Positions 1-9,487 of a stretch of 64,000 bases of DNA are shown here, one piece after another. Both the position numbers and the translations under genes were made by a program. The notes beneath the pieces are model-generated. The model was not told where the DNA came from and made no database searches. It was given only the letters and a program-made list of their open reading frames with translations. The stretch is taken from positions 1-64,000 of the forward strand of contig FNCM01000001.1 of assembly GCA_900100835.1 (NCBI GenBank). Direction: 5' to 3'. Source of the DNA: Selenomonas sp. WCT3 (lineage in GTDB: Bacteria > Bacillota > Negativicutes > Selenomonadales > Selenomonadaceae). Within the stretch, counting starts at the first letter, position 1; each line of letters starts with the position of its first letter.

Positions 1-71
1 CTCGTTCGACTTGCATGTGTTAAGCACGCCGCCAGCGTTCGTCCTGAGCCAGGATCAAACTCTCCAATAAA
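1..71 (-). rRNA. 16S ribosomal RNA, 5' end (partial)
   Basis: Read on the minus strand, bases 64 to 1 give the universal 16S start (GAGTTTGATCCTGGCTCAG) followed by the conserved GACGAACGCTGGCGGCGTGC and AACACATGCAAGTCGAACGAG blocks. The gene runs off the window at base 1, so only about 70 nt are present. The mature 5' end is probably near 71 to 75, by analogy with other 16S genes. Confidence 0.97.
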
Positions 72-291
72 TTATATTGAAGAACTCAATCAAGCTCTCA
101 ATTATCTATAAAAGAAATTGCCGATTGCTATGTTGTTCATACCAATCGATGTTTTAAATATGAAACCGAAGTTTCATTAACATCTGGCTTAAATCATGTT
201 GCATGATTTCATTTTACATTGTTTAGTTTTCAGAGAACAATCTTGCCTTATCGTCAGAATCTTTTGAAGTCCTGCGCGATTCAGCTTTTAT
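72..291 (-). promoter_or_regulatory. 16S rRNA leader with boxA-like antitermination segment
   Basis: About 220 nt of AT-rich sequence without a credible gene separates the proximal rRNA promoter from the 16S 5' end. Near 219-240 the minus strand reads TTGTTCTCTGAAAACTAAAC, which resembles the boxA/leader motif (GTTCTTTGAAAACT) typical of Firmicutes rRNA operons. An inverted repeat around 175-205 (GAAACTTCGGTTTC) is also visible. Short open frames here are not genes. Confidence 0.6.
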
Positions 292-320
292 ATCATATCT
301 CATTCTCTCAAGCTTGTCAA
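292..320 (-). promoter_or_regulatory. rRNA promoter P2
   Basis: On the minus strand TTGACA (315-320) is separated by exactly 17 nt from TATGAT (292-297), a near-consensus sigma-70/sigma-A promoter pointing at the 16S gene. Confidence 0.75.
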
Positions 321-403
321 CAACTTTTTTGAAGTTTTTAGCTTACCCTGAGAATCCTTTTGCCCCAGCAATCGCTCCATCGCGTTTGCCGACGACTTGT
401 ACT

Positions 404-432
404 ATATTACACGCATCTTCTCACCTTGTCAA
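404..432 (-). promoter_or_regulatory. rRNA promoter P1
   Basis: On the minus strand TTGACA (427-432), then 17 nt, then TAATAT (404-409). It lies about 110 nt upstream of P2. Tandem strong promoters are the usual arrangement for rRNA operons. Confidence 0.7.
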
Positions 433-464
433 CAGTTTTTTCATATTTTCTTCATTTTTACCGA

Positions 465-505
465 AACAGGCCGGCAGGGGCTATTGCTCCCCCTGCCGGC
501 CTGTT
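465..505 (-). terminator. Strong GC-rich hairpin between the 565-849 gene and the rRNA promoters
   Basis: AACAGGCCGGCAGGGG and CCCCCTGCCGGCCTGTT form a stem of about 16 bp around an 8-nt loop. It lies just downstream of the small minus-strand gene and upstream of the rRNA promoters. The U-tract is weak, so it may act as an insulator as much as a terminator. Confidence 0.6.
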
Positions 506-564
506 GGTTCTGGTCTCATTGATTTCTGCCTCTGACCTGACTCGTTACTCCGCTAACTTCATGC

Positions 565-849
565 TCAGGTCTTTTGTGCTGAATTCATTTTTTCGTACAC
601 TTGTAATACTCCCGCACGAAAAATACGCATTTGCTCCGGTGACAATCGCCCTAAGGCCGTGGATAATCTCGATTTGCTGCCATCCATAAGCTCAAGATTA
701 TACGCCGCCCCCTCAGCTCCGCGCTCGGGTTCTTCTTCTTTTCTCTTCCGGGCCTTCCCTAGTCCATAACGAGAGGTCTTGGCCTCATCAATATTAACAC
801 GAGGCGCCGCTGCAATCGATTCCGTGCGAATTTCAAGGTTGACATCCAT
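565..849 (-). CDS. Small hypothetical protein (94 aa)
   Basis: The start is chosen at the ATG at 849, because a full AGGAGG lies 9 nt upstream (859-864); the longer TTG-initiated frame would begin inside that Shine-Dalgarno. The protein is charged, with a Lys/Arg/Glu stretch around residues 35-45 and no signal peptide or membrane segment. Its C-terminal half (LSPEQMRIFRAGVLQVYEKM) looks helical. I do not recognise the family. It is monocistronic, with a hairpin downstream at 465-505. Confidence 0.6.
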   Translation of the reverse strand: MDVNLEIRTESIAAAPRVNIDEAKTSRYGLGKARKRKEEEPERGAEGAAYNLELMDGSKSRLSTALGRLSPEQMRIFRAGVLQVYEKMNSAQKT

Positions 850-1036
850 GTTCATCAGCCTCCTCAAAATATCCGATTACAACTATTTCTATCTATATTA
901 TCGCATAATTCGCTTTCAAAGGAAAGTATTTGTTGAAATTTTCTCATTATTATTAGAGCAAAAAAATCCGCTGACTTTTTTCTACGTCAACGGATTTTCC
1001 TATTTGCAGAGCTGTTCTTCGCAGCCTCTTTTCCCT

Positions 1037-1264
1037 TTATTCTAAGATTCCAGCCCGGCGATAATATTCCTCCAGGATTTTTTCGCGGCTTTCCCCTGTC
1101 TTCACACTGATTTCATCAGCCATAAGTTCACAAGCGTATTCCAAACCTGCAAAAGTATTGATTAATGCCTGGAATTTATTGATTTCTGCATAACTGCTTT
1201 CAAAAGACTGTTTCTCTTTGAGCTGTTCCAATGCATCGCGCACCGGCTTCTTTACATCTGTCAT
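1037..1264 (-). CDS. Small hypothetical helical protein (75 aa)
   Basis: The start ATG at 1264 has GGGAGGA 6 nt upstream. The ATG five codons earlier overlaps that ribosome binding site and is rejected. The product is short, soluble and acidic, predicted mostly helical, with the C-terminal segment ESREKILEEYYRRAG. No family recognised. It lies about 80 nt downstream of the ligase-like gene and may be its operon partner. Confidence 0.6.
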   Translation of the reverse strand: MTDVKKPVRDALEQLKEKQSFESSYAEINKFQALINTFAGLEYACELMADEISVKTGESREKILEEYYRRAGILE

Positions 1265-1346
1265 TTGGATTCCTCCCATCCTGGCGAAAACTATTTATCT
1301 ACATTACTTATTCGCGATTGAGCCCCAAAAACCTTCATCGGATGAA

Positions 1347-3392
1347 TCACTGAAGCATTTCCAATGCTTCCTGATAGGATAAAAGCTTCGTCCCCAGCTT
1401 GCGTGCCTTCTCTGCCTTGCTTGAAGTGCTGTTGGGGTCTGCCAGGATTAGATAATCGGTATTACCGCTGACCGCAGAGCCCATCTTGGCCCCCACGCCT
1501 TCAATCAGTGCCTTATAAAAGCTCCGCGGCTTGCCAGCCGGGTCTTTCCCCGTCAAGACAAACACTTTTCCGGCATAGGGCATCGCCTCCGCATCGATTA
1601 CACGAACCACATAGTCCTGCGGCTTGATGTAATTCAGCAGTTCTTCAAAGCGGTGCAAAAACGCCTCTCCCTGCAAAATCCCTTCGGTCCGGGGGCCGAT
1701 TCCGTCAATTTCGCAGAAGGCATCCTGGCGCTTGATGGCCGCCAGGACTTCAGCAGCGGTATGATATTTTTCTGCCAAGAGTTTCCCCACATTATCGCCA
1801 ATGCCATCAAAGAGCAGGGCCTTGACAAAGCGGGGAATGTCTACGGCATTAACCGCACCATCAATGGCTTCTTTTAACTTATCCGGGCTCTTGAGATCTC
1901 GCTTATCTTCGAGATCAGCCGCCGTGATGATATTCCCCTTCTTGGCTTCCGCTTCAATCTTTGCCTTGGTGGAAGTAAGTTCCGCAAAAGGCGTAATGAT
2001 TGCTCGGCGAATATCCTCAACCGTCAAGTCAAAAATCATGTAAGGCCCAAGCCTTTCGGCTTTTTCCGGAAAAGCCTCCACAATTGCTCTGGCCCGTTCA
2101 ATCGAAAGATCCCTAATATCCAATACATTTCGTTTGGCCAAGAAACCGATCTGCTGTGCAATGCGTTCCTTACAGTGCGGATTCACGCAAAACAGATTCG
2201 TGTCATCTTCACTGTCTGACGCAGCATTCTCCCGTTCTTGCAGGGAGGCACCACAATAAGGACAGTTTGTAATTGCCTCAATTTCCTCGCCACCGTTGTG
2301 CTCATACACAATGACCATTTGCGGGATGATGAGCTTTGCCTTAATAACGCCCACCTTGTCTCCCTTTGCCACGCCCCCCAGACGCTTTACCACATTCATA
2401 TTATGCAGGTTGACATTCGATACCGTGGAACCAAGAATATCCACCGGTTCGATATCTGCCACCGGAGTCAGCGCACCAGTCTTGCCCACCTGCCAGTGCA
2501 CATCGCGGACAATACTGGTCACAGGGATCTGATTCGGCTTCCAGGCAATCGCGTTGTTGTCATGATGTCCTGTGGTACCGAATTTTTCCAGGGAATCCTC
2601 CCAATCACATTTGATGACGATTCCGTCAATGGGGTAGCCGAGTTTTTCCTCATATTCACGATAAATTTCGGGAATAGCAGCGGCAATTTCTGCGGGGGTC
2701 TTACCGGAGAACCTGTGAAGGCTATGTTCTGGTACAGCAAAGGGCGTATGGCTCTTGATGTATTCGATTTTTTCCGTTTCGCTCCAATCGACGCCCATGA
2801 CATCATATGCCATAAACCGGAGATATTTGACAAATTCTGGATGCTTCCCCCCCGTAAGAATCGGATTGACACTGTTGCGGGGATTGGCCATCGTCTTTTC
2901 CCCAGCTGCGGTCAATTCCCCATTCATGGCCTCAAAGGCCGCAAAGTCCATAAAAACTTCCCCGCGTATCGGATATTCAGCGGTATAAGCTGCCTGACGG
3001 GGATGGTTTGGGAACCGGGGCAGGATATCGCCCTCATCACCACCGCCGCGGGTTACATACATGGGGCTGCCATTTTGCGGATATACGACAACACTACAGC
3101 CATCCAACTTGGGCTCAACGATAATCGGCATAAACTTTTCAATATAGGCCTGCAGCTTGTCCGCTTCCGATTCGTCAATCTTTCCCAGGGACTTTGCCTC
3201 ATGGGGATGACGAAATTTTTCCGTCCCCAGTTCAGCCCCTGGAACATAATCGAGATCTTCTGTCCCGTAACGCTCAATATAATCGTGACGCAGTGCATCG
3301 TACTCCGCATCAGACAGGATTGTCTCTCCTGTACTGCCATAATAAGCCTCATCCGCCGCCTTGATTTTTTCTAATTGCTCTTCACGCGTCAT
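1347..3392 (-). CDS. ligA: Divergent NAD-dependent DNA ligase (LigA-like)
   Basis: The protein has 681 aa, the usual LigA size, with all LigA domains in order. The Ia NMN-binding region is near residues 17-40 (YYGS..SDAEYD). Next come the adenylation motif EPKLDG (catalytic Lys about 95) and YPIDGIVIK, then an OB fold. A C4 zinc finger follows (CPYC and CVNPHC), with about 20 residues between the Cys pairs, then helix-hairpin-helix repeats and a C-terminal BRCT (about 605-680). The adenylation domain departs from the norm: KLDGCSV instead of KxDGLA, TRGGGDEGD instead of TRGDGxxGED, and AWKPNQ instead of AyKFPA. The start at 3392 sits about 10 nt behind GGAGGT, while an earlier ATG at 3422 lies upstream of it. 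The gene overlaps the end of the upstream permease gene by 11 nt, so translation is coupled. It could be the housekeeping ligase of a divergent lineage or a second ligase. Confidence 0.85.
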   Translation of the reverse strand: MTREEQLEKIKAADEAYYGSTGETILSDAEYDALRHDYIERYGTEDLDYVPGAELGTEKFRHPHEAKSLGKIDESEADKLQAYIEKFMPIIVEPKLDGCSVVVYPQNGSPMYVTRGGGDEGDILPRFPNHPRQAAYTAEYPIRGEVFMDFAAFEAMNGELTAAGEKTMANPRNSVNPILTGGKHPEFVKYLRFMAYDVMGVDWSETEKIEYIKSHTPFAVPEHSLHRFSGKTPAEIAAAIPEIYREYEEKLGYPIDGIVIKCDWEDSLEKFGTTGHHDNNAIAWKPNQIPVTSIVRDVHWQVGKTGALTPVADIEPVDILGSTVSNVNLHNMNVVKRLGGVAKGDKVGVIKAKLIIPQMVIVYEHNGGEEIEAITNCPYCGASLQERENAASDSEDDTNLFCVNPHCKERIAQQIGFLAKRNVLDIRDLSIERARAIVEAFPEKAERLGPYMIFDLTVEDIRRAIITPFAELTSTKAKIEAEAKKGNIITAADLEDKRDLKSPDKLKEAIDGAVNAVDIPRFVKALLFDGIGDNVGKLLAEKYHTAAEVLAAIKRQDAFCEIDGIGPRTEGILQGEAFLHRFEELLNYIKPQDYVVRVIDAEAMPYAGKVFVLTGKDPAGKPRSFYKALIEGVGAKMGSAVSGNTDYLILADPNSTSSKAEKARKLGTKLLSYQEALEMLQ

Positions 3393-4452
3393 CTTTTTCA
3401 TGACCTCCGTACTTTCGTTCATATAATGCCACTACGCCCTTTGCCACATAGGGGAATACCAACATGATAAAGAGCAGCCGCGTCAGCTGGTAGGCTGTCA
3501 TCGTAGAAATGTTCGCCCCAACGGTAAGGGCCGTAATGCCCATCTCCGTCAAACCGCCAGGAGCCGTGCTCAAAAAAGACGTGGCAAAGCTTTCCCCCGT
3601 CAAAGCCGACACAATCACTCCCATCCCCATCGACACCGAAAGGACCAATAAGACGCCGCCCAATAGCACCGGCCCCATGCCTTGATAACTCACAATGCGC
3701 TGCAGTTCAATGCTGGTACCGATAAAAGCCCCCACGCAAAGCTGCGCCGCATAAAGAATCGGCTGCGGGACAGGAACCGCTGTCAAGTCCGTCGTGATGA
3801 CAACAGCCGCTACGGCCAGAATTGGCCCCAGCATCGTTGCCGTAGGCAAATGAATCCATTTTCCCACAACAGCACCAGAAACTGCTACTACCGCCCACAT
3901 CAGTACCGTAGACATATCCGCCGTTGTTGCCAAACTCATTCCATCACTGCTCGCTACCGGACCATCCGCCAGGATGTGAATAGTCAAAAAGGGAATCGTA
4001 AACACCACCGACAACATGCGCAGCGTCTGCATAATCGTCACAGCCGTAAGATCCACATTTTTCATCTCCGCAGCCAGAACTACCATCTGCGAAAGCCCGC
4101 CTGGTACACACCCCAGCAAGCAGGTAGTAAAGTTGATTGCTGTTTTTTTATACATGAGCCAGCCAGTAAAAATACCAGCGCTGACCGTAATCAACGTCGC
4201 CAATAACATAAGTGGCAGCTGAGAGCCAATTGCCTGTAACGTCTCTATGGTAAAAGGTCTTCCCATAGCATATCCTAATAGCACCAGCGCCACATTGCGG
4301 ACTTTTATACTCCATACCATCGGGTGCTTTTGTACCAATCCCACACCAGCTACCAGCACAATCGGCCCCAAAGTCCAGGGGAGAGGTGCGTTTATATACG
4401 AAAATAACACACCACCCACCAGAGCGGTAAACAATGTCCGAACATATCCCAT
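3382..4452 (-). CDS. AbrB-family membrane protein (duplicated permease domain)
   Basis: 356 aa with about ten hydrophobic helices in two related halves. Each half carries the Gly/Pro-rich pattern typical of this family (LPWTLGPIVLV in the first; LPTATMLGPILAVAAV and APGGLTEMGITAL in the second). Proteins of this type were once named ammonia monooxygenase-like or AbrB regulators of aidB; they are integral membrane proteins and their substrate is not established. The stop overlaps the ligase start. The function is inferred only at fold level. Confidence 0.8.
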   Translation of the reverse strand: MGYVRTLFTALVGGVLFSYINAPLPWTLGPIVLVAGVGLVQKHPMVWSIKVRNVALVLLGYAMGRPFTIETLQAIGSQLPLMLLATLITVSAGIFTGWLMYKKTAINFTTCLLGCVPGGLSQMVVLAAEMKNVDLTAVTIMQTLRMLSVVFTIPFLTIHILADGPVASSDGMSLATTADMSTVLMWAVVAVSGAVVGKWIHLPTATMLGPILAVAAVVITTDLTAVPVPQPILYAAQLCVGAFIGTSIELQRIVSYQGMGPVLLGGVLLVLSVSMGMGVIVSALTGESFATSFLSTAPGGLTEMGITALTVGANISTMTAYQLTRLLFIMLVFPYVAKGVVALYERKYGGHEKDDA

Positions 4453-4481
4453 GATATCATTTCGACCTTTCTCGCCCTAAA

Positions 4482-5027
4482 TCAGCGGCTTTCTTCTCCA
4501 TATTTGCAGCGGCATTCTGCCCGTAACCGCTTGGGAGGGTCTAACTCATAGGTATCATATAAAACCGTACAACGGTAACATTCCCCTGGCATAATCTTGC
4601 CAATATTTGTCACGACATGATACCGGCATGGCTCAGCAATATAACTTGGCATATGCTTCAAATCATCCTTAAACGTTTCCAACAGGGACACGTGCTTAGC
4701 GATTTGACGGCGAATCCGCGTGGGGCAGTATTCCTCCAGCGTATTGTCCACCAGATCCAAAGCATCAAGATTCGGCAATGGAACGACATTATCATAAGTT
4801 GTTTTTATTGCCTTGTTGTTTTTCTTCACCAAATCCAACCAGCGTTCTTGCACTGACAGGATCTTCAGATATTCTTCAATCCCTCGTTTTCCCACAACAT
4901 CCTTGGTTTCCTTACAAGCCTGATATAAGGACAACGTAGCAAACTTCATCTGCTCATGGGCGTTTACCATCAAGCGGAAGAGTTCCTGCATCTCCTCAAT
5001 CGATTTTGTTTTATCCTGATAATCCAT
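4482..5027 (-). CDS. Hypothetical protein with C-terminal cysteines (181 aa)
   Basis: A soluble, largely helical protein. The N-terminal two thirds are charged helices; the C-terminal third contains six Cys (CPTRIRR, EPCRYH, GECYRC, ECRC), which could hold a metal or disulfides. There is no signal peptide. I do not recognise the family. It is the first gene upstream of the AbrB-like permease, 29 nt away, so they are probably co-transcribed. Confidence 0.65.
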   Translation of the reverse strand: MDYQDKTKSIEEMQELFRLMVNAHEQMKFATLSLYQACKETKDVVGKRGIEEYLKILSVQERWLDLVKKNNKAIKTTYDNVVPLPNLDALDLVDNTLEEYCPTRIRRQIAKHVSLLETFKDDLKHMPSYIAEPCRYHVVTNIGKIMPGECYRCTVLYDTYELDPPKRLRAECRCKYGEESR

Positions 5028-5102
5028 GCTATTCTTTCATACCTCATTGATAAAATACCGATTTATAAACAACTGTCAGAGCATTCCTAGTATACTATAT
5101 CC

Positions 5103-8100
5103 TTAACTGATTTGCCATGCAACATGACTTCCCTTGTCATTTTTGGTGACCACCAGTTGATTATCGATTTCCTGCTTGAGTTCCGTAACATGGGATATGA
5201 TACCGATAAGCTTGGCGCTTCCCGCCATCTTCTGCAGGACGTGAACAGCTTCATTGCGGGAATTATCGTCAAGGGAACCAAAGCCCTCATCGATAAACAA
5301 TACATCCAGATGAATCGAAGCCATATTGGCCTGAATCTGGTCAGATAACCCCAGAGCCAGGGAAAGGGCCGCCATAAAGGATTCCCCACCGGACAGGGTC
5401 TGTATCGCCCGCTCCTTGCCCGTCACCGTATGTAGCACCTTGAGGTCTAAGCCATGATTGCCGCCACGTGCCGCCTCGGTATCGTCGAGCATCTTGAGCT
5501 CGAACTGGCCCCCGGACATCGCCCGGAACCTTCGATTGGCCGCTCCCAAAATCTGCCGCAGATAGTACCGCTGGACATAGGTTTCGATATCCATGCGCGC
5601 GCCGCTGCGCTTACCCGACAAACGCTCATAGAGGTTATTGGTCGCACAGGCCTCTTTCCCCAAGTCTACCCGCAGGCTGAGCTGCTGATTAAGCTGGGCC
5701 CTGACCCGTTCGTTGCGTTCCCACTGCCCCTTGACCTTTGCCAGCCCCTCCGTCGCCTGTTGAAGCGCCGCTTGGGCCGCAGTTCTTTTTTCCCGAAGAG
5801 CCGCAAGGTCGGGAAGTGCTTTTCCTGCCACTGCCTTCTGGGCAGCCTCACGGCTGCCATTAGCAGCATGATAGGCATCCCGCCAGGCCTGAACCTCCTG
5901 CTGCATAACGGCAGCACTTTTTTCCTCGTATTGGCGGACAACCTCCTGCCAAGTTTCTTCGCTCATAGCATTTTCCTGCATAGCCTTCTGATAGGCAAGC
6001 TGCAGTTCTTGACACTGCCTCTTTTTCCCCGGCAGTTCCTGTTGGCAGCGGCTGAGCACCGTCTTGGCCTCCGCCAGCTTTCCCTGCCAATCCTTGGCCA
6101 CCTTATCGGCTTTATCATAGGCCTTTTCGCAGCCGGCTAGTTTTTCCCGGGCCGTCGCCTGGGCCTTTTTCGCCTCTTCCTGGGTGGCAAAATGCAGTTT
6201 ATCCAATAAGACCTTCCGCGTTTTTTCCGCAGTCTCCAACTGGGATTTAACCAACTGACATTTTTCCGCCAAGTCCTCTTTATCCTCCTGCAACTTTGCC
6301 AACGTTTCCGTTGACTGGTCAAGCTGCCGCTGGATGGTTTCCAAGCTTGTAATTTGACTTGTCAAATTGCGCAGTTCTTCCTCACAGGCTTCCAGCTGTT
6401 TCCTAACCGTCTGCCGGATTTCGTTGAGGGTTTTCGCCCCCTCACAACCCGGTACCTCCTGACGCAGTTTATCCAGTGACAAGTCAAATTGCTCTTTTGA
6501 TTTGTCAAAATTAACTTTTACCTTGCCTGACGTTTCAGCAGCCGCCTGTTGTTTCGCATTAAGGGCTGTCACCTCAGCCGCTAAATGCTCCAATTCTTCG
6601 CGGGCCAATGGTTTCGCCGCCGCCTCCAGCACCTGGGGCTGCGGATGTTCCCGCGAACCACAGACCGGGCAGGGCTGTCCCACTACCAAAGACTCGGCCA
6701 ACAGCCCCGCCTGGGCATTGAGGAACACTTGCTGTTCCCGCTCGTAGTTAGCACGCTTTTCCTGATAAGCCTGCTGCACCACTTGATATTGTGCCATTGC
6801 CTGCTTGACCTCAGCCTCGGCTCTTTTCATCTTCTGGCCTAAATCAATTCCGTCATGAATTTCTTTTTCATATTGCCTCAGGGCCTGCTGCTGCTGCTCG
6901 CCTTTAACCTTAGCCAGCGATAACTCTGGCAGCTGCTTCACCTGCTGCCGCCAGTCTTCCAATTGCTTCTGATAGGCGTCCAATTTTTGCTGCGCCTGTT
7001 GGCCGGCATCCTTTGCCCCCTGCAAGTTCTGGGCTGCCCGTTGAATCTCCTCAGTCTTCGTGGCAACTTCTGCAAAAATTTCCAAGGAGGCCTTAACTTC
7101 TGCCTGAACTTTGCCAAAAACTTCCGTCGCCTTATCCTTTTCCTGCTTGGCGGCCTCCACAGCTTTCCCAGCGGCAGCTTCCTGCTGTTCCCATTCTGGC
7201 AGTGCTGCTGCATACTGCTGCTGCAGCGCTTCGGTCTCCGCCACCACTTGCCGCTGACGGTCAAAGGTCTCATACGCCCCCGAAATCCCATAAGCGGCTT
7301 GAATTTTTGCCGCCTGCTGCTCCTTATCCGTCATGGCGTCCACTTGCTTTTTATAGGCCTGCCATCTTTCCGTGGCCTCAGCGAGCTGATCAAAGGACAC
7401 CTGCAGAGCCTCCGCCTTTGTCCGTTCCACATTGGCGGCATCATAGTCCCTTTGGGCAGCAGCGGATTCGGCAGCAGCTGTTTCCGTCTCCTTAATCAGC
7501 ATTTCACAGGCCGACTTTAGATAGCTTTGCAGCGTCTCAAAGTCCACGAGACTTGGCATCTTATCCTTGCGGATTTTCTGCACTAGCTCTTCCATTTCTG
7601 CCTGCTGTGGAAAGTTCTCAGGAACCACCACATCTTCGGCCTTTGTCTGGCAGCGGCGCAGGACATTTTGCAGCTCCTCCCGGTACTGACTGTTGCGTTC
7701 CCCCAAACGGCTGACAATCTTATCAAAGATTTCCGTATTAAAGAGGCGCCGGAAGATTTCGCGTTTATCGCTGGTAGGCGCCCGCAGGATGCGCATAAAA
7801 TCGCCCTGGGCAATCATGCCCACCTGCATAAACTGTTCCTTCGTAAGCCCCACCAGCTCACGAAGTTTTTCATTGACGGCCTCCTTATTGCCCGGATAAT
7901 CCGTATGGTCCGGCAGGGTCAGCGTTACCGATTCCTTCTCCTCTACTTCGGAATTGCCGCGTTTGGCCTTACGCCGATGATGGGGCACCCGATGGACGAT
8001 ATAAAGCTCATCCCGTCCCCCCACCGTCTCACTAAAGGCCAGCTCCACAAAGGGCGTCACATCCAGCGTCGCGAACTGACTTTGCAGATTGGGAATCAAG

Positions 8101-8291
8101 GCATTTTTGTTGGTATTTTTTTCGCTTTTGTCGCCATAAAGGGCATAGACAATGGCGTCAAAAATCGTGGTCTTGCCCGCACCAGTATCCCCCGTTACCA
8201 GGAAAAGATTCTGGGTTGGTTTGGTAAAATCAATGACGGCCCGTTCCCCATAGGAACCAAATGCCTGAATGGTCAACTGGATTGGTTTCAT
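5103..8291 (-). CDS. sbcC: Nuclease SbcCD subunit C (SMC-like ATPase)
   Basis: 1062 aa. Walker A GDTGAGKT is at about 34-41. A long Glu/Gln/Lys coiled coil is split by the zinc-hook CPVCG near residue 540. The C-terminal lobe carries the ABC signature TLSGGESF and Walker B VLFIDEGFGSLDD. Known role: with SbcD it cleaves hairpins and protein-blocked DNA ends during repair. The start overlaps the sbcD stop by 4 nt (ATGA), the standard coupling of this pair. Four copies or near-copies of TTGAC-NN-GTCAA lie within its coding sequence at 6311-6508. Confidence 0.97.
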   Translation of the reverse strand: MKPIQLTIQAFGSYGERAVIDFTKPTQNLFLVTGDTGAGKTTIFDAIVYALYGDKSEKNTNKNALIPNLQSQFATLDVTPFVELAFSETVGGRDELYIVHRVPHHRRKAKRGNSEVEEKESVTLTLPDHTDYPGNKEAVNEKLRELVGLTKEQFMQVGMIAQGDFMRILRAPTSDKREIFRRLFNTEIFDKIVSRLGERNSQYREELQNVLRRCQTKAEDVVVPENFPQQAEMEELVQKIRKDKMPSLVDFETLQSYLKSACEMLIKETETAAAESAAAQRDYDAANVERTKAEALQVSFDQLAEATERWQAYKKQVDAMTDKEQQAAKIQAAYGISGAYETFDRQRQVVAETEALQQQYAAALPEWEQQEAAAGKAVEAAKQEKDKATEVFGKVQAEVKASLEIFAEVATKTEEIQRAAQNLQGAKDAGQQAQQKLDAYQKQLEDWRQQVKQLPELSLAKVKGEQQQQALRQYEKEIHDGIDLGQKMKRAEAEVKQAMAQYQVVQQAYQEKRANYEREQQVFLNAQAGLLAESLVVGQPCPVCGSREHPQPQVLEAAAKPLAREELEHLAAEVTALNAKQQAAAETSGKVKVNFDKSKEQFDLSLDKLRQEVPGCEGAKTLNEIRQTVRKQLEACEEELRNLTSQITSLETIQRQLDQSTETLAKLQEDKEDLAEKCQLVKSQLETAEKTRKVLLDKLHFATQEEAKKAQATAREKLAGCEKAYDKADKVAKDWQGKLAEAKTVLSRCQQELPGKKRQCQELQLAYQKAMQENAMSEETWQEVVRQYEEKSAAVMQQEVQAWRDAYHAANGSREAAQKAVAGKALPDLAALREKRTAAQAALQQATEGLAKVKGQWERNERVRAQLNQQLSLRVDLGKEACATNNLYERLSGKRSGARMDIETYVQRYYLRQILGAANRRFRAMSGGQFELKMLDDTEAARGGNHGLDLKVLHTVTGKERAIQTLSGGESFMAALSLALGLSDQIQANMASIHLDVLFIDEGFGSLDDNSRNEAVHVLQKMAGSAKLIGIISHVTELKQEIDNQLVVTKNDKGSHVAWQIS
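6311..6508. repeat. Cluster of TTGAC-NN-GTCAA motifs inside sbcC
   Basis: TTGACTGGTCAA (6311-6322), TTGACTTGTCAA (6354-6365), GTGACAAGTCAA (6476-6487, one arm mismatch) and TTGATTTGTCAA (6497-6508, one arm mismatch). Four hits in 200 bp. Confidence 0.7.
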
Positions 8292-9439
8292 TTCTCCGCC
8301 TCCTGCACCTCATTGATAATCGACGCCAACAAATTCTCTTCCTCCCCGTCGAGATCCTGCAAAAAATCCTTGCAAAGAGCAAAGGGAGACAACTGTACGG
8401 CCCGCTCCTGCTCCAGCTGATAGTTCGCTTCCTCCCGGCTCTCACGCCCTACATGCAGCAAATTGGGGAAGCAAACCTCCAGCCGGTCACGCACATCAAC
8501 TGCCAAATGATTCTCTGCATCCGTCAGGGTAATGCTGACATAGTCCTCCGATTTCTGGGCCAGCACATTTTCTAGCGTGTCCTTAATGGTGCGCACCTGC
8601 CGCAAGGGTTTCAAGGGCAGCACCGTCGTCACGACTTCTCCCTTTTCTTTGAGCTCTACTTCTATCACGCCTTTCACCTGGCCTTCCTCACCAAAGGAGC
8701 AGGCAATCGGCGTACCACAATAGCGATAGCAGTCCTTGCCATTTAACCGCTGGGCCTTATGGATGTGCCCTAACGCCGCATAATCGAAGCGATTTAAAAT
8801 ATCCCCCTGAACCGAATCGATATTGCCCACGGTCACCATTTCCGATGGCGACCGTTCAATTGTATCGTCTTTTCCCGTGGAAAGATAAAACTGGTGGCTG
8901 ACTAGTACATTTCGTTCCTGCTCAGATAGCTCTTCCCGCATAATCAAGCGATGCACCGCTTCATCATAGGAAAAATTGTTGCCATCTTTATCCGTCCCCG
9001 TAATCAATTTGACCATGGAAGGCTTCACAAAGGGCAGCAGATAAAAATTCACGGGGCCATAGGCATCGGTGAGCGTGACTTTCGCAATCCACTCACCAGG
9101 CAACTCAGGCGGCCGGCCAATCATATGGATGTGCTGACGCGCCAGCACCTGACGGAATACATTGACCCGTTCGGCGCTGTCATGATTTCCCGAAATCATC
9201 ATAATTTCCGCCTTGGGCACACTCTGGGACAGGTTTGTCACGAACCGGTCAAACCGCGACACGGCATCAGCCGACGGAATGGCTTTGTCGTATATATCCC
9301 CGGCAATAACCACGGCATCTGGCTGCCGCGCCTCTGCCAGCTCCACGATTTCCCGAAGAATGTGATCCTGGTCCTCCGCCAGGTCATGGTTCATTAATTT
9401 CAAGCCGATATGTAAATCCGACAGGTGGAAGAATTTCAT
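8288..9439 (-). CDS. sbcD: Nuclease SbcCD subunit D (metallophosphatase)
   Basis: 383 aa. It has a calcineurin-type phosphoesterase core with the metal motifs SDLHIG (residues 7-12), GDIYDK and SGNHDS, and later GHIHKAQ. A typical SbcD capping domain follows. It is the Mn-dependent exo/endonuclease partner of SbcC. A ribosome binding site (GAGGAAGGGG) precedes the ATG at 9439. It is the first gene of the sbcDC pair. Confidence 0.97.
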   Translation of the reverse strand: MKFFHLSDLHIGLKLMNHDLAEDQDHILREIVELAEARQPDAVVIAGDIYDKAIPSADAVSRFDRFVTNLSQSVPKAEIMMISGNHDSAERVNVFRQVLARQHIHMIGRPPELPGEWIAKVTLTDAYGPVNFYLLPFVKPSMVKLITGTDKDGNNFSYDEAVHRLIMREELSEQERNVLVSHQFYLSTGKDDTIERSPSEMVTVGNIDSVQGDILNRFDYAALGHIHKAQRLNGKDCYRYCGTPIACSFGEEGQVKGVIEVELKEKGEVVTTVLPLKPLRQVRTIKDTLENVLAQKSEDYVSITLTDAENHLAVDVRDRLEVCFPNLLHVGRESREEANYQLEQERAVQLSPFALCKDFLQDLDGEEENLLASIINEVQEAEK

Positions 9440-9487
9440 CGTTACCCCTTCCTCACAACTGTTATACGCGTCCTCATCTTAAACGAA

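Noticed and set aside
314..689. Two short open frames in the rRNA leader region
   Set aside because: They overlap the rRNA promoters and hairpin and have no ribosome binding site.
2238..3374. 378-codon open frame opposite the ligase gene
   Set aside because: Antisense shadow of a well-supported gene; no ribosome binding site or domain.
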